Below, piece by piece: positions 25,524 through 33,548 of a stretch of 64,000 nucleotides of DNA. The first letter of the stretch is position 1, and each line of letters starts with the position of its first letter. Source of the stretch: Crossiella equi (lineage in GTDB: Bacteria > Actinomycetota > Actinomycetes > Mycobacteriales > Pseudonocardiaceae); contig NZ_JAGIOO010000001.1 in assembly GCF_017876755.1 (NCBI RefSeq), positions 558,001 through 622,000 on the forward strand, given 5' to 3'. Position numbers and translations under genes: made by a program. The notes below the pieces were generated by a model. It saw nothing but the letters and a program-made list of their open reading frames with translations. It searched no databases and had not been told where the DNA came from.

Positions 25524-25886
25524 TCAGTAGACGTAGACACCGTTGGCCGGGAGGCCGATCCGCGGGTCGCGGGAGCCCGCGTTGACGGGCCAGCCGCGGC
25601 CGGTGCAGTCGGCGTTCGGGAACAGCACCGCGGCCCGCTGGGTGTTGGTGTTGATGCCGGACTTGGCCCGGCCCGCGCCCCAGCCGTGCTCGACCAGGTT
25701 CACGCAGGTGCCGACCTGCGGATCCAGGGCGTTCACGGTGAACCTGGCACCGCCGTAGCCCTCCTGGTCGAACAGGCAGAGCGTGCGGCTGAACTCGCAC
25801 TCGCCCTGTGGGGCGGCCGAGGCGGGTGTGGCGAAGGCACCGCCCGCCAGTGCGGCCACCGCCAGGACGACGAGGGTGTTGCGCAT
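25524..25886 (-). CDS. Peptidase inhibitor family I36-like secreted protein
   Basis: 120 residues. The signal peptide is MRNTLVVLAVAALAGGAFA, with cleavage near residue 25. The mature part has a beta/gamma-crystallin-like motif (CLFDQEGYGGARFTVNA), then SGINTNTQRAAVLFPNADC and a closing GVYVY. This is the SMPI-like I36 pattern: a compact disulfide-linked beta fold that inhibits metalloproteases in its founding member. GGAGGT precedes the ATG at 25886. Third small secreted protein in this stretch. Confidence 0.82.
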   Translation of the reverse strand: MRNTLVVLAVAALAGGAFATPASAAPQGECEFSRTLCLFDQEGYGGARFTVNALDPQVGTCVNLVEHGWGAGRAKSGINTNTQRAAVLFPNADCTGRGWPVNAGSRDPRIGLPANGVYVY

Positions 25887-25992
25887 GCTGACCTCCAGAC
25901 ACTTCCCCTCGCGGGGAGTGGATGTGCGGCTCTCGGCTGAGAGCCGGTCCGAGCCTGCCCGAGCCGCGCGGAACCCAGCCATCGTTTGCACG

Positions 25993-26784
25993 CTATGCAC
26001 CGAAATGGACGAACGCCCCCCAGACGGCGACCTGGAGGCCGTGCCGGAACGCGGTACCGACCACGTCGCCGAGCGAGTCCGCGCCCGGTGTGCGCACCAG
26101 GGCCCGGTGCAGGTCGGCGAGCAGCGCGGCGGTGGCCGCCGGGTCGGGCAGCGGCCACAGCGCGCCGACCACGGGCAGCGCCTCGAAGGCCGACAGCCGT
26201 CCGGCCGACAGCACCACCAGGGGCGTGCCGAGGCGGCGGCCCAGCAGCACCGAGCTGCGCCAGGGGCGTTCGGCGTCGAGGATGCCGTGGCAGGTCACGC
26301 GTTGCGCGGCCGGGTCGCGCAGGCCCTCCCACAGCTCCTCCGACGGCGGCCCGGCGGGCGGGCTCCCGCCGTGCGGCGGCGCGGCCAGGTCCAGCACCGT
26401 GCACACCGGCAGGCCCCGGTACCGCGCGGTGTGCAGTGGCAGGGCGAGCACGTCCCCGATCGGCGAGAGCTCCACGCGGGTACCGGTCAGGTCGGGCCAC
26501 TCCGCCAGCACCGGCTCCCACACCGCCTCGCCCGTCCGGCCCAGCGCGTCGGTGAGCCGTTCGGACCGCTCCGGCTCGGCCAGCCCGGCACGCGGGTCGG
26601 TGGCCTGTGCCAGTGAACGCACCAGCGGGAGGACGGCGGACGCGGCCAGGCCGGGCAGCTCAAGCGTGCCGGCGACCCGGCTGCCGCCCCTGCCGACCTC
26701 CTGCCGCACCGCCACGCCGCCGCGGTTGCCGGACATGAGGTACAGCAGGGTGCGCTGCCCGCCATGTCCATTGTGGACATCCAC
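25993..26784 (-). CDS. CHAT-domain-like protein lacking the catalytic cysteine
   Basis: 263 residues if the GTG at 26784 is used (ATG 26736 is an alternative). The C-terminal half resembles a compact CHAT (caspase HetF-associated) domain: SPIGDVLALPLHTARY, VTCHGILDAERP with His166, PLVVLSAGRLSAF, ALWPLPDPAATAALLADLHR and the closing AVWGAFVHFGA. The canonical 'LSAC' is LSAG, so Gly195 replaces the nucleophile, and the loop normally between the two halves is short. It is thus predicted to be protease-dead, perhaps a scaffold or an adaptor. No clear partner is adjacent. Confidence 0.7.
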   Translation of the reverse strand: MDVHNGHGGQRTLLYLMSGNRGGVAVRQEVGRGGSRVAGTLELPGLAASAVLPLVRSLAQATDPRAGLAEPERSERLTDALGRTGEAVWEPVLAEWPDLTGTRVELSPIGDVLALPLHTARYRGLPVCTVLDLAAPPHGGSPPAGPPSEELWEGLRDPAAQRVTCHGILDAERPWRSSVLLGRRLGTPLVVLSAGRLSAFEALPVVGALWPLPDPAATAALLADLHRALVRTPGADSLGDVVGTAFRHGLQVAVWGAFVHFGA

Positions 26785-26900
26785 CGCCGCACCTCCGCCC
26801 CGCTGGTGCGGCCCAGCATCGGGCAGGGGCGGGTGCCCAGGCGAGCACTGGTTGCCCGATCGAGACGTGGTGGGCCGGATCCCGCCCCTTCGGGCAGCGG

Positions 26901-28532
26901 TCAGGCGGAGGCGCGCCCCCGGTCGACGATGGCCTTGAGGTCCAGACCGGTGGGCAGGGTGCCGAACGCGATCCCCCAGTCCCCGCCGAGGCGGCTGGCC
27001 AGGAACGCCTCGGCCACCGCCGGGTGCCCGTGCCGCACGAGCTGCACGCCCTGCAACAGCAGCGCCATCCGCTCGACCACGCGCCGGGCGCGGGCCTCCA
27101 GCTCGCTGTGGTCGGCCAGCTCGGCGCGCAGCGCGTCGGCGGCCCGGTCCAGGCGCGGGTCCTGACCCCGGGCGGTGTCGACCTCGTGGAAGAACGCGGC
27201 CACGGTCTCGGGCTGGCGGGCCATGGCGCGCAGGGCGTCCAGGGCGGCGACGTTGCCCGAGCCCTCCCAGATCGAGGACAGCGGTGCCTCGCGGTACAGG
27301 CGCGGCATGCCGGACTCCTCGACGTAGCCGTTGCCGCCGAGGCACTCCAGGGCCTCGGCCGCGTGCGCCGGGGCGCGCTTGCACACCCAGTACTTGGTCA
27401 CTGCCAGGGCGATGCGGCGGAACACCGCCTCCTGCTCGTCCCCGGCCTGGGCGCGGTCGGTGGCCCCGGCCAGGCGCAGGCCCATCGTGGTGGCGGCCTC
27501 GGACTCCACGACGAGGTCGGCCAGCACGGTGGCCATCAGCGGCGCCTCGACGAGGGTCTGCCCGAACGCCCGGCGGTGGCTGGCGTGGTGCACGGCCTGC
27601 ACGACGGCGGCGCGCATCCCGGCGGCCGCGCCGAGCACGCAGTCCAGGCGGGTCATGTTGACCATCTCGATGATGGTCCGCACGCCCCGGCCCTCCTCGC
27701 CGACGAGCCAGCCGGTGGCCTGGTCGTACTCGATCTCGGCGGAGGCGTTGGACTTGTTGCCGAGCTTGTCCTTGAGGCGCTGCAACCGGATGGGGTTGCG
27801 GGTGCCGTCCGGCAGCACGCGCGGCAGCAGGAAGCAGGACAGCCCGCCCGGGGCCTGGGCCAGGGTGAGGAACAGGTCCGACATGGGCGCGGAGGTGAAC
27901 CACTTGTGCCCGACGACGGTGTAGGCGCCGCTGCCGTCCGGGGTGGCCGTGGTGGTGTTGGCCCGCACGTCCGAGCCGCCCTGCTTCTCCGTCATGGACA
28001 TGCCCGCGATGAGCCCGCGCTTGCCGGTGGGCTCGCGCAGGCCGAAGTCGTAGACGGGCGCGGCGAGCAGGTGCTCGTAGCGGTCGGCCAGCCCGGGGTT
28101 GGCGCGCAGCGCGGGCACCACGGCGTAGGTCATGGAGACCGGGCAGCTGTGCCCGGCCTCGACCTGGGACCAGGCGATGAACTTGGCCGCGCGGGCCACG
28201 TGCGCGCCGGGCCGGTAGTCCCGCCACGGCGCCGCGTGCAGCCCGGCCTCGACCGCGGTGGTCATCAGCTGGTGCCAGGCGGGGTGGAACTCGACCTCGT
28301 CGACACGGTGGCCGTAGCGGTCGTGCGTGCGCAGCACCGGCGGGTTCTCATTGGCCAGCCTGCCCTGCTCCTGGGCGGCGGCGCTGCCCGCGAGGGTGCC
28401 CAGCACGTGCAGCTCCGGTTCGGCCCAGGCCGCGCCCTCGCGGTGCAGCCCGGCCAGCAGCGCCGGGTCCTGGGCGGTGTCGAAGTCGAGCAGCGGGGGG
28501 ACCTGGTTGGTCACCTCATGGGTTGCTGGCAT
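26901..28532 (-). CDS. AidB-like acyl-CoA dehydrogenase
   Basis: 543-residue flavoprotein of the acyl-CoA dehydrogenase superfamily, AidB branch. The longer N-terminus, SMTEKQGGSDVRANTTTATP, HKWFTSAPMSDLFLTLAQ, LKDKLGNKSNASAEIEYD and ECLGGNGYVEESGMPRLYREA are typical of AidB/isovaleryl-CoA-like members. E. coli AidB belongs to the adaptive response to alkylation; actinobacterial relatives may oxidise acyl-CoA instead. It overlaps the preceding TetR gene by 17 bp, so they are co-transcribed. Confidence 0.92.
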   Translation of the reverse strand: MPATHEVTNQVPPLLDFDTAQDPALLAGLHREGAAWAEPELHVLGTLAGSAAAQEQGRLANENPPVLRTHDRYGHRVDEVEFHPAWHQLMTTAVEAGLHAAPWRDYRPGAHVARAAKFIAWSQVEAGHSCPVSMTYAVVPALRANPGLADRYEHLLAAPVYDFGLREPTGKRGLIAGMSMTEKQGGSDVRANTTTATPDGSGAYTVVGHKWFTSAPMSDLFLTLAQAPGGLSCFLLPRVLPDGTRNPIRLQRLKDKLGNKSNASAEIEYDQATGWLVGEEGRGVRTIIEMVNMTRLDCVLGAAAGMRAAVVQAVHHASHRRAFGQTLVEAPLMATVLADLVVESEAATTMGLRLAGATDRAQAGDEQEAVFRRIALAVTKYWVCKRAPAHAAEALECLGGNGYVEESGMPRLYREAPLSSIWEGSGNVAALDALRAMARQPETVAAFFHEVDTARGQDPRLDRAADALRAELADHSELEARARRVVERMALLLQGVQLVRHGHPAVAEAFLASRLGGDWGIAFGTLPTGLDLKAIVDRGRASA

Positions 28533-29127
28533 CGTCGCCTCCCAGGGCGCGCAGGCAGAAGCTGATGAGGTTGGGGATGGTGTCCGGTTCGGCGTGCCCG
28601 GCGGCCAGCGGGCCGACCAGGACCTCGCCCGCCGCGCCGACCAGGGCGGCCGCGGTGGTGGCCGGGTCCTGCGGCGGCAGCTCGCCCCGCGCCACGGCCG
28701 CGGCCAGGGGCGGCACCAGCACGTCGCGGTAGGCCAGGCGGTACTTCAGGCGCTCGTGCTCGACCACCGGGTCGATCGGCTCGGCCAGCAGCGTGTAGGC
28801 CAGCCGGGGTGTCTTCAGCGCGCGCCCGGCGAAGGTCTCGACCATGGCCACGACCGCCTCCCGGGCGGTGCGCACACCGGCCACCGCGCGGGCCACGGCG
28901 TCGACCTCGTGCGAGCAGACCAGCCGGAAGGCCTCCGCGACCAGGTCGGACTTGGCCGGGAAGTGCAGGTAGACCGACCCGGCGCCCACCCCGGCGCGCC
29001 GGGCCACCGCCGCGACCGAGCAGCCCGCGTACCCGGCCTCGGCCAGCAGCTCGCGGGCGGCGGCCAGGATGCGGTCACGGGTGGCGGCGCGGCGCGCGTC
29101 CACCCCGGGGGTCCGGCGGTACGGCAC
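28516..29127 (-). CDS. TetR-family regulator
   Basis: 203 residues. The N-terminal TetR helix-turn-helix at about 14-60 contains RDRILAAARELLAEAGYAGC and RRAGVGAGSVYLHFPAKSDL. The C-terminal ligand domain is variable. It runs straight into the AidB-like gene with a 17-bp overlap and most likely regulates its own operon in answer to an acyl-CoA or hydrophobic ligand. Confidence 0.92.
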   Translation of the reverse strand: MPYRRTPGVDARRAATRDRILAAARELLAEAGYAGCSVAAVARRAGVGAGSVYLHFPAKSDLVAEAFRLVCSHEVDAVARAVAGVRTAREAVVAMVETFAGRALKTPRLAYTLLAEPIDPVVEHERLKYRLAYRDVLVPPLAAAVARGELPPQDPATTAAALVGAAGEVLVGPLAAGHAEPDTIPNLISFCLRALGGDDASNP

Positions 29128-29146
29128 GCAAGGAGTGAACCGCGAT

Positions 29147-29860
29147 TCAACCCTTCACGCAAGACAGGCCGAGCGAGGTCCACACCACGACCCCGCCGTC
29201 CCCGGTCGGGGTGTGCCCGGAGGAGGTGTCCGCCCACCGGGGCACCGCCAAGGGGGAGCCGGCGCAGGGCAGCCCGCGCACCGAGACCACCATGCGCTGC
29301 ACGTCGGTCCAGAACTGCAGGGTCACGCACCGCCCCGCCTGCGCCCTGGTGTGCGCGACCAGGTCGGCGGCCACCGGCGGCAGCACCTCGCGCAGCACCG
29401 GCAGGCGCCAGCTGTGGCAGACCTGCTCGGCGGCGGCCCGGGCCAGCAGCTCCCCCGAAGGCGTGGCGGGCACCGGCAGGCGCAGCCGCCGCGAGCGCGG
29501 CCCGGTGTCCAGCAGGGCCAGCGCCTCGGGCACGGTGTGGCAGGTCAGCACCCGGTCGGGCAGGCCGGTACCGCGGAACATCCCCTGCGCGGCCGGGGTG
29601 GTCAGCGCCAGCAGCAGCGGCACGCCCGGCCACTCGGACAGCTCGGCGGCCACCACGTCGAAGACCACCAGCAGGGCCGGGCTCTGCACCCGGACCTCGG
29701 TCAGCTCGACCACCACCGCGCCGGGACGGTCCACGGCCAGGCCGAGTAGGAGCTCGCGCAGCTCGTAGCAGGCGATCCGGTCCAGTTCACCCCCCAGGCG
29801 CACGACCCGCGCGCGTCCCTCATCCCGCACCTCGACATCCAGAAACCCGGTGCCGTCCAC
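29147..29860 (-). CDS. STAS domain fused to a degenerate anti-sigma ATPase-like domain
   Basis: 237 residues. Residues 1-115 are a STAS (anti-anti-sigma) domain: ARVVRLGGELDRIACYELRE, VVVELTEVRVQSPALLVVFD. The usual DSSG phospho-site reads VQSPAL, so only one serine remains. Residues 135-237 resemble an RsbW-type HATPase (EQVCHSWRLPVLREVLPPVA, LVAHTRAQAGRCVTLQFWTD) but the N- and G-box ATP motifs are not visible. GGGAGG precedes the GTG. It may be a partner-switch protein working by binding alone. Confidence 0.75.
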   Translation of the reverse strand: MDGTGFLDVEVRDEGRARVVRLGGELDRIACYELRELLLGLAVDRPGAVVVELTEVRVQSPALLVVFDVVAAELSEWPGVPLLLALTTPAAQGMFRGTGLPDRVLTCHTVPEALALLDTGPRSRRLRLPVPATPSGELLARAAAEQVCHSWRLPVLREVLPPVAADLVAHTRAQAGRCVTLQFWTDVQRMVVSVRGLPCAGSPLAVPRWADTSSGHTPTGDGGVVVWTSLGLSCVKG

Positions 29861-29976
29861 CGGTGCCTCCCGATTCCCGTTCGCGCTTCAGTCGGTACCG
29901 GAAGCGTCACACGCTGTCGCGATCGACGGCATCGGGAGTACTACTGCTTTATGCACTTTGCACGTCACCCAGAAAG

Positions 29977-32304
29977 ATGATCTTCAACGACGATTGGCGT
30001 AATGTCTTGGCAATGGCTTCGGCGGCACCCGGGAACCTGCCGGTCGACGTGACCTCCTTCGTCGACCGCAGGCGGGAACTGGCCAGGGTGCGACAGCTGC
30101 TCGGTGCGCACCGGCTGGTCATGCTCACCGGGGTGGGCGGGGTCGGCAAGAGCAGGCTGGCCCTGCGCGTGGGGGCGCGCGTGCGCCCCCAGTTCCCGGA
30201 CGGCGTGTGGCTGGCCGAGCTGGCCTCGCTGCAGGACCCGGGGCTGTTGGCCCACACCGTCGCCGACGCGCTCGGCGCCTCCGACCACTCCGCGTGTCCG
30301 CCGCTGGAGGCGACGCTGGCCTACCTGGCGCAGCGACGCTTGCTGCTGGTACTGGACAACTGCGAGCACCTGGTCGAGGAGTGCGCCGGACTGGTCAGCA
30401 CGCTGCTGGCCCGCGCGCCGGGGCTGACCGTGCTGGCCACCAGCCGCCAGCCGCTGGGCATCGCCGGGGAGCACCTGCTGCCGGTGCCACCGCTGGACGT
30501 GCCGCCGGACGGCCGCGCGCCCAGCACGGCGGAGCTGCGCGAGTACGGGTCGGTGCGCCTGTTCCAGGCCCGCATCGGTGTCCAGCGCCTGGACCCCGTC
30601 ACCCGTCGCCGGGTCGCCGCGGTGTGCCGCCGCCTGGAGGGCATCCCGCTGGCCATCGAACTGGCCGCCGCGCGACTGCCCGACCTGGGCCTGGACGAGC
30701 TGCTGCTGCGGCTGGACCAGCGCTTCGAGCTGCTCACCGGCAGCGGCGCGGTATTGCCCAGGCAGCAGACGCTGCGCGCCACCGTGGACTGGAGCTTCGA
30801 GCTGTGCTCCCCCGCCGAGCGCACGCTGTGGGCCCGGCTGGCGGTGTGCGTGAGCGGGTTCGACCTGGCCGCGGCCGAGCACATCGGCTCGGGCCCGGAC
30901 CTGCCGCCCGGGGCCGTGCTGGACGCGGTGACCGGGCTGCTGGACAAGTCGATCCTGACCAAGGCCGGGGTGGACGGCACCGCGCGCTACCGCATGCTGG
31001 AGACCCTGCGCCAGTACGGCCACGAACGGCTTGGCCCGGACAGCCTGGAGCTGGTGCGGCGGCGGCTGCTGGAGCACTACCTGGGCGTGGCTCGGGAGTT
31101 CGCCGCCGACTGGCACGGTCCGCGCCAGGCCCTGTGGCGACGCCGCTGGGACGCCGACCTGGGCAACCTGCGGGTGGCGCTGGAGTTCAGCCTGGCCCAG
31201 CCGGGCGGGGCGTGCGCGGCGCTGGAGCTGGTCGCGCTGCTCGGCCCGTACTGGGCGGCCTGCGGCAGCGCCGAGGAGGGCTCGCTGTGGCTGCGGCGGG
31301 CACTCAAGGCCGGTCCGGCGCCGACCCGGTTGCGCGCGCGCGCGTTGTGGGTGGCCGCGCAGACCGAGCACGTGCACGGGGACATGCTGGCGGCGGTGGA
31401 GTACCTGGACGAGTGCGAGTCGCTGTCCCGGGCGCTGGGCGCGGAGCCGGAGCTGGCCTGGGCCGTCCAGTACCGCGCGGTGCAGGCCATGTACCAGGGC
31501 GACACGGTGGGCGCGGTGGCCCTGTACACCGAGGCGACCCGGCGGCACCGCGCGATCGGCGACCCGCAGGGCATCATCCTGTCGCTGGCCCAGCACGCGC
31601 TGTGCCACTGCCTGCGCTCGGACGACATCGAGGACGCCGTGCGGCAGGCCGAGGCGCTGTGCACCGAGCTCATCGCCCTGGCCGAACCGGACGGCGAGGT
31701 GTGGATCCGCTCCTGGGGTGTCACGCTGCTGGGTCTGGCCGCGTGGCTGGGCGGCCGCCCGGCCGAGGCCGAGCGGCTGCTGCTGGAGAGCGTGCGGTTG
31801 AAGCGCGAGTTCGCCGACCGCTTCGGCCTCGGCATGGCCCTGGAGGTGCTGCTGTGGATCACCTCCGCGGACGGCAGGCACACCGCGGCGGCCTGCCTGA
31901 GCGGCGCGGTGGAGTCGGTGCTGGCCCCGGTCGGCATGAGCTTCTTCGCGATCTCGCGGATGACCGGCTACCGGCTGGAGGCCGAGGCACGCATCCGCAC
32001 CGGCCTGTCGGCCAAGGCCCTGGAGGCCGAACGCCGCCGGGGCGCGGACTTCGACCTGCACGAGGCGGTCACCTTCGCCCTGGAGGAGCTGGCCCCCAAA
32101 CCCGAGGCCCCGGCCCGCCTGACCCGCCGCCAGCTGGAGGTGGCCGAACTGGTGGCCCAGGGCCTGAGCAACAAGGAGATCGCCCGGGAGCTGGCGATCG
32201 CCCAGCGCACCGCCGAGGCGCACCTGGAACACATCCTGGCCCGCCTCGGCCTGCGCTCCCGGGCCCAGGTGGCGGCCTGGGTGGCCGCCCGCGGATCCCG
32301 GTAA
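29977..32304 (+). CDS. LuxR-type regulator with NB-ARC-like ATPase and TPR region
   Basis: 775 residues. An STAND/AfsR-like ATPase domain has Walker A in LTGVGGVGKSRLALRVG (about 49-65) and Walker B LLLVLDNCEHL. A winged-helix/TPR-like middle (RYRMLETLRQYGHERLG onwards) is followed by a C-terminal LuxR helix-turn-helix: LTRRQLEVAELVAQGLSNKE and IAQRTAEAHLEHILARLGL. Such proteins integrate ATP and an unknown signal to activate transcription. Start ATG 29977; ATG 30013 is an alternative, neither with a clear Shine-Dalgarno. Divergent from the STAS gene. The target is unknown. Confidence 0.9.
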   Translation: MIFNDDWRNVLAMASAAPGNLPVDVTSFVDRRRELARVRQLLGAHRLVMLTGVGGVGKSRLALRVGARVRPQFPDGVWLAELASLQDPGLLAHTVADALGASDHSACPPLEATLAYLAQRRLLLVLDNCEHLVEECAGLVSTLLARAPGLTVLATSRQPLGIAGEHLLPVPPLDVPPDGRAPSTAELREYGSVRLFQARIGVQRLDPVTRRRVAAVCRRLEGIPLAIELAAARLPDLGLDELLLRLDQRFELLTGSGAVLPRQQTLRATVDWSFELCSPAERTLWARLAVCVSGFDLAAAEHIGSGPDLPPGAVLDAVTGLLDKSILTKAGVDGTARYRMLETLRQYGHERLGPDSLELVRRRLLEHYLGVAREFAADWHGPRQALWRRRWDADLGNLRVALEFSLAQPGGACAALELVALLGPYWAACGSAEEGSLWLRRALKAGPAPTRLRARALWVAAQTEHVHGDMLAAVEYLDECESLSRALGAEPELAWAVQYRAVQAMYQGDTVGAVALYTEATRRHRAIGDPQGIILSLAQHALCHCLRSDDIEDAVRQAEALCTELIALAEPDGEVWIRSWGVTLLGLAAWLGGRPAEAERLLLESVRLKREFADRFGLGMALEVLLWITSADGRHTAAACLSGAVESVLAPVGMSFFAISRMTGYRLEAEARIRTGLSAKALEAERRRGADFDLHEAVTFALEELAPKPEAPARLTRRQLEVAELVAQGLSNKEIARELAIAQRTAEAHLEHILARLGLRSRAQVAAWVAARGSR

Positions 32305-32308
32305 CCGT

Positions 32309-33016
32309 TTACCAGGCAATGGGTCCGTTGACGTCGACGTAGGTCCCGGTCGGCCCGTCCGGTCCCAGCAGGGCCATCCGCACGATCACCTCGGCCCCCT
32401 GCGCCACCGTCTGCGTCCCGGCGTGGCCGTTGAGGTCGGTCGCGGTGAACCCGGGCTCCACGGCGTTGACCCGCATGCCCGGCAACGCGTTGGCGTACCG
32501 CAGGGTGACCATGTTGACCGCGGTCTTGGACGCCGGGTAGGCCATGCCCGGGTAGCCCGCGGCGGGACTGCCCGGTCCGGCGGTGTGGGTGAGGGAGGCC
32601 AGCCCGCTGCTGACGTTGACGATGACGGGCGCGGCCGAGTCCTGGAGCAGCGGCAGGAACGCGTGTGTGACCCGCACCAGGCCGAAGACGTTGGTCTCGA
32701 AGACCTCCCGGAACAGCTCGGCGGTGGTGCCGACGGCCGGGACCACCGAGTTGTCCGGGCCGCGCTGCTCGATGCCCGCGTTGTTGACGAGCACGTCCAG
32801 CCCGCCCGCCGCGGCGATGGTGCGCGCGGCCGCGGTGACGGACTCCTCGTCGGTGACGTCCAGGGTGACGGCGCGGGCGCCGATCTCCGCCGCGGCCGCC
32901 CGCCCGCGTCCGGGGTCGCGGCTGCCCAGGTAGACGGTGTGCCCGGCCTCGACCAGGCGCCGGGCGGTCTCGAAGCCGAGGCCCTTGTTGGCCCCGGTGA
33001 CAAGCGTTGTGGTCAT
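32309..33016 (-). CDS. Short-chain dehydrogenase/reductase
   Basis: 235-residue classical SDR. TLVTGANKGLGFETARRLVE is the TGxxxGxG cofactor motif, followed by DVLVNNAGI, the catalytic Ser in VIVNVSSGLAS, and YPASKTAVN with Tyr and Lys of YxxxK. R-rich residues after beta-2 (GSRDPGRGR) suggest NADPH. The ATG at 33016 agrees with the family N-terminus. It ends 4 bp from the convergent LuxR-type gene. Substrate unknown. Confidence 0.92.
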   Translation of the reverse strand: MTTTLVTGANKGLGFETARRLVEAGHTVYLGSRDPGRGRAAAAEIGARAVTLDVTDEESVTAAARTIAAAGGLDVLVNNAGIEQRGPDNSVVPAVGTTAELFREVFETNVFGLVRVTHAFLPLLQDSAAPVIVNVSSGLASLTHTAGPGSPAAGYPGMAYPASKTAVNMVTLRYANALPGMRVNAVEPGFTATDLNGHAGTQTVAQGAEVIVRMALLGPDGPTGTYVDVNGPIAW

Positions 33017-33086
33017 GGCAGGAGCCTGCGCCGGGCGCACCGGCACCGGCAGTGCCCCCGGCATCCTGGGAGCGGCGGGACCAGGC

Positions 33087-33311
33087 TCAGGCGCCGGGCG
33101 TGACCACCCGTGCCTTGTCCTCGCCCACGGCCACCACGTCCCCGTCGTGCAGCTGCGCCCCGCGCCGCGTCTCCACCCGCCCGTTCACCGTGACCTCGTG
33201 GTCCTCGATGAGCGACTTGGCATCCCCACCGTCCTCGGCCAGCCCGGCGAGCTTGAGGAACTGGCCCAGGCGGATCATGTCGTCGCGGATCTCCACGGTG
33301 CGGATGTGCAT
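33087..33311 (-). CDS. S4-domain RNA-binding protein (YbcJ-like)
   Basis: 74 residues consisting of a single S4 fold: DDMIRLGQFLKLAGLAEDGG, AKSLIEDHEVTVNGRVETRR, GAQLHDGDVVAV. Small free-standing S4 proteins bind structured RNA, typically ribosomal. The ATG at 33311 matches the family N-terminus (MHIRTVEIRDD). It lies 70 bp upstream of the SDR gene, same strand. Confidence 0.9.
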   Translation of the reverse strand: MHIRTVEIRDDMIRLGQFLKLAGLAEDGGDAKSLIEDHEVTVNGRVETRRGAQLHDGDVVAVGEDKARVVTPGA

Positions 33312-33548
33312 GCGGGCATTGTCGCATCCCGGGTACGGCTGCCCAGAAGTAGCGCAGCCAGACGTAGGCCCAGGCCAGCACCACGGTGCCCGTCGTCCGG
33401 CCACGGGGCCGGAGCACGGGAGTGCGCCACCCCGCGCGCGGAACCGCTCGCCGACCCGCCATACGCGGCCCTGGACGGTGTGCCGGAGGCGGTGCGCTTC
33501 CTCGACCTCAGCGACTACTGCTGCCCGGGCGGCACCTGCCCGCGGTGT

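Noticed and set aside
25993-28227. Single 744-residue reading frame spanning the CHAT-like and AidB-like genes
   Set aside because: Only the C-terminal 263 residues are protein-like; the rest is an out-of-frame shadow of the dehydrogenase.
28327-29976. Long N-terminal extension of the LuxR-type regulator
   Set aside because: It crosses the AidB-like, TetR and STAS genes antisense and becomes Arg/Pro-rich; the ATPase domain starts after 29977.
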